DNA of 64,000 bases, taken from NCBI RefSeq assembly GCF_051912845.1, contig NZ_JBNCBU010000002.1, positions 62,001 to 126,000 on the forward strand, in the 5' to 3' direction. The notes beneath the pieces were generated by a model. The model was not told the origin of the DNA. It saw only the letters and a list, made by a program, of their open reading frames with translations, and did no database searches. Source of the stretch: Tsuneonella sediminis. GTDB taxonomy: Bacteria; Pseudomonadota; Alphaproteobacteria; Sphingomonadales; Sphingomonadaceae. The translations under genes were made by a program, and so were the position numbers. Below are positions 51,883 through 59,881 of the stretch, piece by piece (within the stretch, counting starts at the first letter, position 1; the number at the start of each line of letters is the position of its first letter).

Positions 51883-52881
51883 TCAGACCAGCGTTTCGCT
51901 TTCGGCGATCGCGGTGATCCCGCGCTTGCCCTCGCCATCACGGCCCAGCTGGACGATCACGTCGATCACGCCGGCAGCATAGGCGATCGTGTCGCTGCGA
52001 CTGAGGCCGATGCCCGTCTGCATCACCATCAGCGCAAGCTGTTCGAGCGCCCCCCTGAGCGAGTTCGCGTGGATCGTCGAGAAACTTCCCGGGTGCCCGG
52101 TATTGATCGCGCGCAGGAAGCTGACACTTTCCGCACCGCGCAATTCGCCGAGCACGATCCGGTCGGGTCGCAGGCGCAGCGCCGCCTGAAGCAGTTCGTT
52201 GGCTGTGACCTTCGCCTCGCCCAGTTCCCCCTTCACCGCGACGAGTCCGACGCCGTTCTCGCCCGGCAGGCGCAATTCGGGCGTATCCTCGACAAGGATT
52301 ACCCGCTCGCCCTTTGGAATCTCGCCCAGCATCGCATTGAGGAAGGTCGTCTTGCCGGTGCTTGTCCCACCCGAGATAAGGATCGTACGGCGCTGGCGGA
52401 TCGCCTCGCGCAGGAAGGCGATCGGCTGGCCCTGCGCGTCGGGGATCGGTAGGCTCCGTTCGCCGCCCAGGGGGCCGGTGTCGTAGGCGTCGAGCGGAAG
52501 GTCGAGCCGCCGATGCCGGCGGATCGCCATGGCCCAGTGCCGGCGCGCCGCGGGGGGGCCGCAGAACTGCACCCGCGCGCCGTCCGGGAGGGTTGCGCCG
52601 AGCAAGGGATGCTCGCGGTTGATGCCCTGGTGGCTGACGCGGGCGACTTGCTCGGCAAGGCGTTGGACCAGCCTGTCGTCGATCTCCGGCGCCTCGACCC
52701 GCAGCATGCCGCCCTGCGCCGCATCCTCGATCCACACCTCGCCCGGGCGATTGACGAGGATCTCGGTCACCGTGTCCACGTCGAGCCAGCGCTGGAACGG
52801 CGCAAGGTAGGCATCGAGGTAGACGCTGCGCTCCGCAGCGCTGCCGCTTGCGGTGGACAGGGAATGGACGTCGGCCGCCAC
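51883..52881 (-). CDS. virB11: Type IV secretion ATPase VirB11
   Basis: A 332-residue hexameric ATPase. Walker A is ISGGTSTGKTTFLNAM, the Asp box is VEDTPELRL, Walker B is RPDRIVLGELRGAESVSFL and the His box is NTGHPGSFSTIHAN. It powers the secretion channel at the inner membrane. The start is GTG at 52881 (MAADVHSLST), 17 bases after the virB10 stop; no ATG suits better. Confidence 0.95.
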   Translation of the reverse strand: MAADVHSLSTASGSAAERSVYLDAYLAPFQRWLDVDTVTEILVNRPGEVWIEDAAQGGMLRVEAPEIDDRLVQRLAEQVARVSHQGINREHPLLGATLPDGARVQFCGPPAARRHWAMAIRRHRRLDLPLDAYDTGPLGGERSLPIPDAQGQPIAFLREAIRQRRTILISGGTSTGKTTFLNAMLGEIPKGERVILVEDTPELRLPGENGVGLVAVKGELGEAKVTANELLQAALRLRPDRIVLGELRGAESVSFLRAINTGHPGSFSTIHANSLRGALEQLALMVMQTGIGLSRSDTIAYAAGVIDVIVQLGRDGEGKRGITAIAESETLV

Positions 52882-52898
52882 TGCCCGCGGACCTGCGC

Positions 52899-54005
52899 CT
52901 ACTTCACCGACGAGAAGTCGAGGTCGCGCGCGGTGAACACGCGGATCGGCTCGCCCGCCCGCACCCGCACCGTGGGCGGGATCTGGCCGTCCTGCTGCGC
53001 CGCGGTCTGTGCAGCGCTGGCCCCGCCGCCCAGCACCACCGATGCCCCGCCGGTCGCCAGCCCGCCGATTACCGAAAGCAGCATCGACGAGCCGAACCGG
53101 CGGAAGAAATGGCTGTTGACCCTGCCCTCGAGCCCGGTCGTGCCGTCGAAGCCGACCGCCGGAGAGGCAAGGTTGACGGAGGCACCGTCGGGCCGGATCA
53201 GTCGCGTCCAGATCACGTAGGCGCGCTTCTGCCCGCCCTGCAGGCCCGACTGGTACTGGCCGATCAGCCGGCTGGAGCGGGGGACCAGCACGCGGGTTCC
53301 GTCGAAGCTGCGCACGTCCTGGCTCACCACCGCGCGCACGTAGCCCGGCACGTCGGTGTTGATCGCCGTCTCGAGCACCGCCGGAATCAGCGTGCCCTGG
53401 GTGACGGTGGTCTGCGGATTGACCATCGCCCGGGCCTGTGCCGGAGCGCCGCCGACGCCGCCGATCTTGCTGGCAAAGTCGTTCGCGCTGCCGGCGCCGG
53501 CCGGACCCTCGCCGGCGGGCCCCGGTGCCGCCTCGCCCAGCCCGCCGCCCGGCAGGCTGCTGGCGTCGAATACCACCGTGGGGTTCGAATAGGGGTTGGC
53601 CTGGACGCCCTGTACCGGCTGGATCGGCTGGGCATAGACCGGCTGAGGGGCCGGGTCGGGCCGGGGCGCGACCGCGGCCTGCTGGGGCGTCGGCACGACG
53701 GTGGTGACGGCTTGCGCCGGAACCGCGGGAGCTTGTTCGACAGGCTGCGGGCTTCCCACGCCTTCGGCCTTTTCCGTGCGCGCGGCGTTCATGCTCCACA
53801 GCGTAACCGCCCCGAGCAGCCCGATGACGGCAACGCCGGCAGCCAGGCCAAGCCCGTCGGATTTCCCCTTGCGCTGGGTGACCGCGGGAAAGGCATTGCG
53901 GCTGGCGAGATCGATGATCTCGGCGCTCTCGCCCTCGCGGGGGTCGAGATCGCCCGAGGCGGGTTCTCCGGCCTTCTTCGCCGGCAGTCGCATGGCGAGG
54001 CGCAT
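52899..54005 (-). CDS. virB10: Type IV secretion channel protein VirB10
   Basis: A 368-residue TrbI/VirB10 protein: a cytoplasmic tail, one helix (GLGLAAGVAVIGLLGAVTLW), a long Pro/Gln/Ala-rich periplasmic linker, and the C-terminal core channel domain (TVTQGTLIPAVLETAINTDV, then FDGTRVLVPRSSRLIGQYQS). It spans from inner to outer membrane and gates the channel. ATG overlaps the virB9 stop. Confidence 0.95.
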   Translation of the reverse strand: MRLAMRLPAKKAGEPASGDLDPREGESAEIIDLASRNAFPAVTQRKGKSDGLGLAAGVAVIGLLGAVTLWSMNAARTEKAEGVGSPQPVEQAPAVPAQAVTTVVPTPQQAAVAPRPDPAPQPVYAQPIQPVQGVQANPYSNPTVVFDASSLPGGGLGEAAPGPAGEGPAGAGSANDFASKIGGVGGAPAQARAMVNPQTTVTQGTLIPAVLETAINTDVPGYVRAVVSQDVRSFDGTRVLVPRSSRLIGQYQSGLQGGQKRAYVIWTRLIRPDGASVNLASPAVGFDGTTGLEGRVNSHFFRRFGSSMLLSVIGGLATGGASVVLGGGASAAQTAAQQDGQIPPTVRVRAGEPIRVFTARDLDFSSVK

Positions 54006-54811
54006 CAGCGGTTCCCTTCCTTGATCTGCGCATCCGAGCGGGCGAGCGCGGCCTGCGGCGAAGCCGGTGCGGGCGCAGCGCGGACGGGTGCTGCGTTGAC
54101 GAGCGTGGCGGCATCCTTGCCCGAGCGCAGGACGATTTCGCGCGGGACCCCGTCGACGACGATCACGTCGCCCCGCACGGTGAAGTTGACCGGGCCTTCG
54201 GTGCCCTTTTCGTCCTTGATCAGGATCGCCGGCACCGGGCTGCCCGCCGGCCAAGCGAGGAACGTCGCCGCACCGTCGTCGTAGGTTCGCGCCGGAAGCA
54301 GCTTGCGGTCGCCCTTGCCTTCCCAAGCGAAATTGAGATCGGCCGGGTCGGTTACCGCCTGCGGGTTGGTGGCGGCCGCGAGTTCCTCTTCGGTGGGCGC
54401 CTCGTTCGCTGCGAGCTGCGCCGCGGGCCTGGGTTCTTCGGGGTAGGCGAACTTGAGGACGTAGATCGGCTGCGCACGCGCAGAGGCGACCAGATCGAAC
54501 AGGTAGGTATGGCGGTCCGTCACCACGGTCATGTTGGTTGCGGCACTCGGGCTCAGCGGCTTCACGAACAGCAGGTTGGCCCGCTTGTTGGGGGTGACCT
54601 GCCAGGCCTCGCTGTCGCCGATCGCGACGTTCTCGATATGCTCGTCCTCGCCGAACTGGATCGTCGCCTGGACCTTGGTCCGGCCTTCGATGCGGACGAC
54701 CTTTCCGGCATCGTACAACTTTTCGACGATGCGCGCGTCGTCCGCGTGCGCGGGGGCGAAGGCGGTGCCCATCGCCGCGAGCAGGGTGAGCGCAAGGCTT
54801 GCGCGGATCAT
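54005..54811 (-). CDS. virB9: Type IV secretion channel protein VirB9
   Basis: A 268-residue exported protein with a signal peptide ending at AHAD, then the VirB9/CagX domain (VQATIQFGEDEHIENVAIGD, then NLLFVKPLSPSAATNMTVVT, and C-terminal NFTVRGDVIVVDGVPREIVL). With VirB10 (and usually VirB7) it forms the outer membrane core complex. No VirB7 lipoprotein gene lies near it. Confidence 0.94.
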   Translation of the reverse strand: MIRASLALTLLAAMGTAFAPAHADDARIVEKLYDAGKVVRIEGRTKVQATIQFGEDEHIENVAIGDSEAWQVTPNKRANLLFVKPLSPSAATNMTVVTDRHTYLFDLVASARAQPIYVLKFAYPEEPRPAAQLAANEAPTEEELAAATNPQAVTDPADLNFAWEGKGDRKLLPARTYDDGAATFLAWPAGSPVPAILIKDEKGTEGPVNFTVRGDVIVVDGVPREIVLRSGKDAATLVNAAPVRAAPAPASPQAALARSDAQIKEGNR

Positions 54812-55989
54812 TTCACTTTCTCCGATAGGCGCGGGGGCGGCGATTTGTAGCGGCTGCCGATGCCACGTGCGCGCCCGGTGCTTCCCATCGCCGAACCCGC
54901 CTGACCGGCGGCTGAAGCAACGGGGGCCGCGACCACGCGCGTGTCGCGGGTGCCGCCGCCTGCGGCGGCGATGCCGATGTCGTTGGCGGCCGGCGCGGTA
55001 GCGAACGCGGTCACCGGGATGCGCCGCTCTCCTGCATTCGAGGGTTGGTTCGCCCCTGTCGAGGCCGGGGTGGCGGCTGGAACCACCGTCGGGGCGGCCG
55101 CGGACGATGTGCCCCCGCCCCGCTCACCCTTCTCGGGCACCAGCCCGAAGACCCGCCATCCGCCAACCATGGTCCCGGCGACCTTGAGCACCATAATCAT
55201 CAGGGCCATGTGAACCGCGCCGACGAGAAAGAATGCCATCGCCGCCTGTGGATCGATCTGTCCCGGCGTTTGCACCAGCACGGCGAGGATCGGCACCGCG
55301 AGTTCGAGCATGACGCTTCCCCCCAGCACCGCGAACAACGGTACGAGCGCCAGCATGACGAGTCCCTTGAGCCAGCCGGTAAACAGCCCCCGGGTGCTGC
55401 CGAACAGCGCCATGACGACGAAAATAGGCCCCACCGCGACCAGCACGGCGAGCGCGATGCGCGCGGTGACGAGCACGCCCACAGTGCCGAGCAGGAACAG
55501 CATCGCGCCAAGCCACATCATGCCCTCGGGCGAGAATGCGCCGATGTTCTTACCCTCGACCTGCGGACTTGCCCGCTGCAGTGCCTGGAAAACCACGTCG
55601 ATCTTCTGCGCGAAGACCTGCGTCGCGCTCTCGCGGCTGCCGGTGATCACGCCGGCGATCCAGTCGGGCCCGGCGACGGTGAAGTTCAGAACGAGCGTGC
55701 TGTAGGCGACCCAGCTGGTGACAACGGTCAGCACCGCGCCGATGGTCATCATCCGGGGCGTGAGCGAGCGGACCGATAGGTTTGCGCGGCCGAGCAGCAG
55801 GTTGATGCCGAACCAGGCGACGAACAGGCCGAGCAGGATCGTAAGCGTCGTGACCATCGCCCCGCCAGGCGCGAATAGCCGCCCGAACGCCGAGGCCATC
55901 GTTTCGCCGGCCACGCAATCGACCGCCTGAAGCGCTGCGGCAACGCCATTGCCGACCCCCTGGGCCGCCTGGTCGCAGGCCGCGCTCAT
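54808..55989 (-). CDS. virB6: Type IV secretion inner membrane protein VirB6
   Basis: A 393-residue polytopic protein: about five helices in the VirB6/TrbL pattern (MVTTLTILLGLFVAWFGINL and RSLTPRMMTIGAVLTVVTSW) and a long Ala/Gly/Pro-rich cytoplasmic or periplasmic C-terminal tail. It forms part of the inner membrane channel. The start at 55989 overlaps the virB4 stop. Confidence 0.9.
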   Translation of the reverse strand: MSAACDQAAQGVGNGVAAALQAVDCVAGETMASAFGRLFAPGGAMVTTLTILLGLFVAWFGINLLLGRANLSVRSLTPRMMTIGAVLTVVTSWVAYSTLVLNFTVAGPDWIAGVITGSRESATQVFAQKIDVVFQALQRASPQVEGKNIGAFSPEGMMWLGAMLFLLGTVGVLVTARIALAVLVAVGPIFVVMALFGSTRGLFTGWLKGLVMLALVPLFAVLGGSVMLELAVPILAVLVQTPGQIDPQAAMAFFLVGAVHMALMIMVLKVAGTMVGGWRVFGLVPEKGERGGGTSSAAAPTVVPAATPASTGANQPSNAGERRIPVTAFATAPAANDIGIAAAGGGTRDTRVVAAPVASAAGQAGSAMGSTGRARGIGSRYKSPPPRLSEKVK

Positions 55990-58430
55990 TCGGCTGCCTG
56001 GCGGAACGGGATGTCGCCGCCGCCTCCTTCCAGCGCACTGCCCTCGATCCCCGATCCCCCGGGCCATGCGTGGCCGGTCAGCGCGGGGAACCAGTCGGCG
56101 GGGTTGTCGCCCACCGCCTCGCGCAGCAGGTCGAGACGGCGCACGGTGCTTTCGCGTCCCGACAGGACCGCAAGCACTTCCGGTGCGCCGGACAGGTCGA
56201 GCCGCACCACCACGCTCGCATCGGGCTGGCGGATCAGGAACGCACGGCTGTGCGCCGGCAGGCTGCGGATCAGCGCAAGTTCGTGGCTGGTGAGGCCGAA
56301 CCCGTCGCAGTAGTCCTCGGCCCGCGCGCGGGCATTGGGCATGAAGATCATCGTCGCGGTCTGCTCGACGAGCGCTGTCGCGATCCGGCTCTCGAGCGCG
56401 TCGCGCGCCGACTGCGTCGCAAAGCCCACCAGCGCGTTGCGCTTGCGCAGCGTCTTCAGCCAGTCGCGAATGCGCGCGGCGAATACCTCGTCGTCGAGCG
56501 CCTTCCAGCCCTCGTCGATCAGGATCATTGTCGGCTTGCCGTCGAGCCGCTCCTCGATCCGGTGGAAGAGGTACATCATCGTAGGGGTGCGCAGCCGCGG
56601 GTTCTCGAGCAGCGCGGTCATGTCGAAACCCAGCACCCGCGCCCCGAGGTCGAGCTCGTCCCTCTCGTTGTCGAACAGCCAGGCATGCTCGCCGCCCGCG
56701 ATCCACGCCGACAGCCGGTCGGCCAGATCGCCCGGGCGGGGACGCCGGGCGCCCGAAAGCAGTTCGCGGAAGTGCCGGAGGCGGCGCAGCGAGGCGTCGT
56801 TCGCATAGGCCGCATCGACTGCGCCGGCGATCGTCGCCAGTTCCTCCGGTCCGTCGGCCTTGAGGAGAACTCCGAGCCAGTCGCGCAGGAACGCGCGGTT
56901 GGTCGGCGTATCCGGCAAGGCGAGCGGGTTGAACCCGGTCGGCTCGCCGCTCGCGATCCGATCATAGCGCCCGCCGATGCCCCTGATGAACAGTTCGGCC
57001 CCGCGGTCCTTGTCGAACAGGATCGTGCGCGGGGCGAACTTCTGCGCTTGTGCGGCGAGGAAGTTCATCACCACGGTCTTGCCCGATCCCGAGGGGCCAA
57101 TGACGGTGAAGTTGCCAAGGTCCCCGGTGTGGAAATTGAAGAAGAACGGGGTGCGGCTGGTGGTCTGCAGCAGCGTGACCGCCTCGCCCCAGTGATTGCC
57201 CTCGGCCTGGCCGAGAGCCATGCCGTGCAGGGATCCGAAGCTCGCCATGTTGGCGCTCGAGATCATCGCACGGCGGGCGATGTAGGCCTCATTGCCGGGA
57301 AACTGGCCCCAGAACGCCGGTTCGAGGTTGGTATCCTCGCGCACCACGATGGCGCCGGTGTCCGCGAGCGCCGCCGCACAGGCCGCGGTTGCCTCGTCGA
57401 GCTCCGGCAGGGTCGCCTCGCGCACCAGAACCGTCAGGTGGTGATCGCCGAAGCCGACCGCGCCGTTGCCCAGCGCATCGCGCGCGGCGAGCATGTCGGC
57501 GCGCTCGGCCATAGCCTCCTCGTCGGCCGACTTGAGGCGGCGGATCGCAAGATCCATCCGCTCCCGCGCCGTCGTCCGCTCGGACGGGGCGTAGCTTTCC
57601 GAGACGATCATCTCGAACGGCTGGCGCAGCAGCGCATCGAGCAGGCCGGGGCTGGTCGCCTCGGGGTAATCCTTGAGGCTGAGGATCGCGGCGAAATCAG
57701 GCTCGCCGCTTCCCCGCAACTCCATCGCGTCGAGTCCGAAGCTCGCCCGGCGATAGGGCAGCATCTGGCCGATGTCGGTGTCTTCGGCCGGGCGGCGCAC
57801 CGGCCGCATCTCGCCGTTGTAGAGCGCGGAGAGCAGCTCGAGGATCTCGTTGTTGGTCGCCCCGCTCGGCCCCTGGTAGTCGTCGAGCAGCGCCGCGCCA
57901 TAGGCCTGCAGCGATGCGACGAGTCCCGTGGCGGCGGCCTTGAGCGCGCGCACGTCGCGGGGATCGGGCTCGATCTCCCGGCGCCCCTTGCGCGACCACA
58001 TCTTGCCCGCGCGTTCGGCAAGGCCCGCTTTCCCCCGGGCGGGCCGGCGGATCAGGGTAACGAACTGGTCGTTCACGAATAGCGAGCCGCCCGCGAGCCG
58101 TTCCTTCCAGCGGCGGTCGATGTGCGCTGTCAGCGGGTCGGGGAACGCGGCCTCAAGCTCGATTTCCACCCTGCGGCGGATGACATGATGGTACAGCACG
58201 AAGCGTGCATCGAGCGTCGAGCGCAGCATGACCTCGCGCGTCGCAGCGTGGTGGTTGAGAGCGTCCGAATCCTCGGTCTCGAACAGCAGGCCGGGAACCT
58301 GGAGCGCGGTCATCACGCTGCCGTCGCGCAGCAGCAGCGTGCTGCCGTCGATCAGCCGCGCATAGGGCAGGCGGTCGCCGGCGCGGGCTTCCTTCGCGCT
58401 CCAGGCGGCGGCGCCAATCCACTTGCTCAT
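55986..58430 (-). CDS. virB4: Type IV secretion ATPase VirB4
   Basis: An 814-residue VirB4/CagE-type ATPase. The Walker A motif is GPSGSGKTVVMNFLAAQ, with ILFDKDRGAELFIR and the Walker B TMILIDEGWKALDDEVFAAR. The N-terminal 180 residues are the CagE-TrbE-VirB domain. It energises substrate transport and pilus biogenesis. It overlaps virB6 by four bases. Confidence 0.96.
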   Translation of the reverse strand: MSKWIGAAAWSAKEARAGDRLPYARLIDGSTLLLRDGSVMTALQVPGLLFETEDSDALNHHAATREVMLRSTLDARFVLYHHVIRRRVEIELEAAFPDPLTAHIDRRWKERLAGGSLFVNDQFVTLIRRPARGKAGLAERAGKMWSRKGRREIEPDPRDVRALKAAATGLVASLQAYGAALLDDYQGPSGATNNEILELLSALYNGEMRPVRRPAEDTDIGQMLPYRRASFGLDAMELRGSGEPDFAAILSLKDYPEATSPGLLDALLRQPFEMIVSESYAPSERTTARERMDLAIRRLKSADEEAMAERADMLAARDALGNGAVGFGDHHLTVLVREATLPELDEATAACAAALADTGAIVVREDTNLEPAFWGQFPGNEAYIARRAMISSANMASFGSLHGMALGQAEGNHWGEAVTLLQTTSRTPFFFNFHTGDLGNFTVIGPSGSGKTVVMNFLAAQAQKFAPRTILFDKDRGAELFIRGIGGRYDRIASGEPTGFNPLALPDTPTNRAFLRDWLGVLLKADGPEELATIAGAVDAAYANDASLRRLRHFRELLSGARRPRPGDLADRLSAWIAGGEHAWLFDNERDELDLGARVLGFDMTALLENPRLRTPTMMYLFHRIEERLDGKPTMILIDEGWKALDDEVFAARIRDWLKTLRKRNALVGFATQSARDALESRIATALVEQTATMIFMPNARARAEDYCDGFGLTSHELALIRSLPAHSRAFLIRQPDASVVVRLDLSGAPEVLAVLSGRESTVRRLDLLREAVGDNPADWFPALTGHAWPGGSGIEGSALEGGGGDIPFRQAAE

Positions 58431-58461
58431 GACCGTTTGCTCATACTCGCCAATCCTTCCG

Positions 58462-58743
58462 TCAGGCGGCGTAACTGTTGCAGCCCCAGCGCTTCCAGTT
58501 CGGGACGCGGGGGCATCTGCTGACCTTGGTCAGCCAGAGATCGAATACGCGAGGCTCACGCAGGCAGGCAAAATAGCCGACGAGGTGGAACACTGCCGCC
58601 GCGGGCAGCGCCCACCAGCTACCGGTGATCAGGAACAGCTCGGTCGTCAGCGCGAAGTTGATGATGAAATAGTTGTACGTCACGCCCGCGAACATCTGCG
58701 GGCGGGTCAGCGCGCGATGGACGGGATGGCGGACCAGTTCCAT
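58462..58743 (-). CDS. virB3: Type IV secretion protein VirB3
   Basis: A 93-residue protein with the VirB3 pattern: a start HPVHRALTRPQMFAGVTYNY, two hydrophobic segments (FIINFALTTELFLITGS and WALPAAAVFHLVGYFACLRE) and the end FDLWLTKVSRCPRVPNWKRW. It is an inner membrane partner of VirB4. Three bases separate it from virB2. Confidence 0.93.
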   Translation of the reverse strand: MELVRHPVHRALTRPQMFAGVTYNYFIINFALTTELFLITGSWWALPAAAVFHLVGYFACLREPRVFDLWLTKVSRCPRVPNWKRWGCNSYAA

Positions 58744-58746
58744 TGC

Positions 58747-59043
58747 TCAGCTCGCCGCCGCAGCGCCCTGGATGCCGGCGACGATGCTCGCCGAACCGAA
58801 CAAAATGAACACGCCGATGATCACGGTCGCGCCAAAGCGCCAGTTGAGCCGGCCGGTGAGCATCATGAAGCCGACCGCCGCGACCGCCATCACCGCGACC
58901 GCGGTGGCGACGTTGCCGAGCAGCGTGCCCTGGAGCCACGACAGCGCGGCGACGATCGGACCCGACCCTTGCGGATCCTGCGCGAAGGCGGCGCTGGAGA
59001 CGGCGACCAGGGACAAAGGAAGGAAGCGGGTGAAGCGGATCAT
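58747..59043 (-). CDS. virB2: Type IV secretion pilin VirB2
   Basis: A 98-residue prepilin: signal peptide ending near AFAQDPQG, then two membrane helices (GNVATAVAVMAVAAVGFMML and FGATVIIGVFILFGSASIVA) joined by a short loop. This is the TrbC/VirB2 pilin plan. It is 5 bases downstream of the lytic transglycosylase gene. Confidence 0.9.
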   Translation of the reverse strand: MIRFTRFLPLSLVAVSSAAFAQDPQGSGPIVAALSWLQGTLLGNVATAVAVMAVAAVGFMMLTGRLNWRFGATVIIGVFILFGSASIVAGIQGAAAAS

Positions 59044-59048
59044 ACGGG

Positions 59049-59675
59049 TCAGTTCGGCTTTCGTGAGTGATCGGAGAGGCGGCCCATGATGGCGGCCACG
59101 TACCCCTGGGTTTCGCGTATGCGCGGGATGCCCCCAGCCGCGATCACGCGACCGGGTCCGGCGTTGTAGGCTGCAAGCGCCTTTTCGATGTCGCCGTCGA
59201 AGCGGTCCATCTGCTCGCGCAGGTAACGCGCGCCGCCCTCGAGATTGGCGAACGGATCGTCGGGGTCGACCCCAAGGTAGCTTGCCGTGCCCGGCATCAG
59301 CTGCGCCAGCCCGCGCGCGCCGACCGGCGAGCGCGCGGCAGCATTCCAGCGGCTTTCCTGCCAGACCATCGCTTCGATCAGCGCCGGCGAAAGGTCGAAC
59401 CGCCGGGCGAGTTCGTGCACCTTGGCGGCGTAGAGCGCGGGAACCAGACCCGCCTGTGCTGCAGCATCGGCTATGGCATGCGGCGGTACCGGAAAGTCCG
59501 CCGCGAGCTCGACCAGTTCGGGTGCGGGCGCCGAAGCCGGCACGGGCGCGGCCGCATGCGCGCCGGAAATCCAGCGCGGCCCCTGCGGACCGATCTCCAT
59601 CACGTCGGCGTGAGCGGGTACCGCGGCGCAAGTCAGCGCCAGCACGGCAAACCCTCCCATCCGGGACAGAATCAT
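59049..59675 (-). CDS. virB1: VirB1-like lytic transglycosylase
   Basis: A 208-residue exported protein: signal peptide (residues 1-24, ending AHAD), a linker, and a C-terminal SLT domain with the catalytic Glu in MVWQESRWNAAARSPVGARG, followed by GLAQLMPGTASYLG and AYNAGPGRV. It locally opens peptidoglycan for the secretion apparatus. The start at 59675 has a good GGAGGG site; longer forms have no signal peptide. Confidence 0.9.
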   Translation of the reverse strand: MILSRMGGFAVLALTCAAVPAHADVMEIGPQGPRWISGAHAAAPVPASAPAPELVELAADFPVPPHAIADAAAQAGLVPALYAAKVHELARRFDLSPALIEAMVWQESRWNAAARSPVGARGLAQLMPGTASYLGVDPDDPFANLEGGARYLREQMDRFDGDIEKALAAYNAGPGRVIAAGGIPRIRETQGYVAAIMGRLSDHSRKPN

Positions 59676-59881
59676 CGCACAACCCTCCATCCAGGCCCCC
59701 GTGCCTACACTAAATGTTACGCGGGTGACAGATTCCTGAACCGGGATCGGCAAACCATCGTCAAAAAATCAGCTTCGCGGCCCGTGGCCGGTCTCTTGCA
59801 ACTTCCGTGACTTAGCCAAAGGGCTGCGCGAAGCTGGCCATCCGGACCCCGGGACGAGCCGCCGGATCGACCCGTCTGCCA

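Noticed and set aside
59700..59770. TTGACG at 59764-59759 as a -35 of the virB operon
   Set aside because: No acceptable -10 element lies 16-18 bases downstream, so it was not listed as a promoter.
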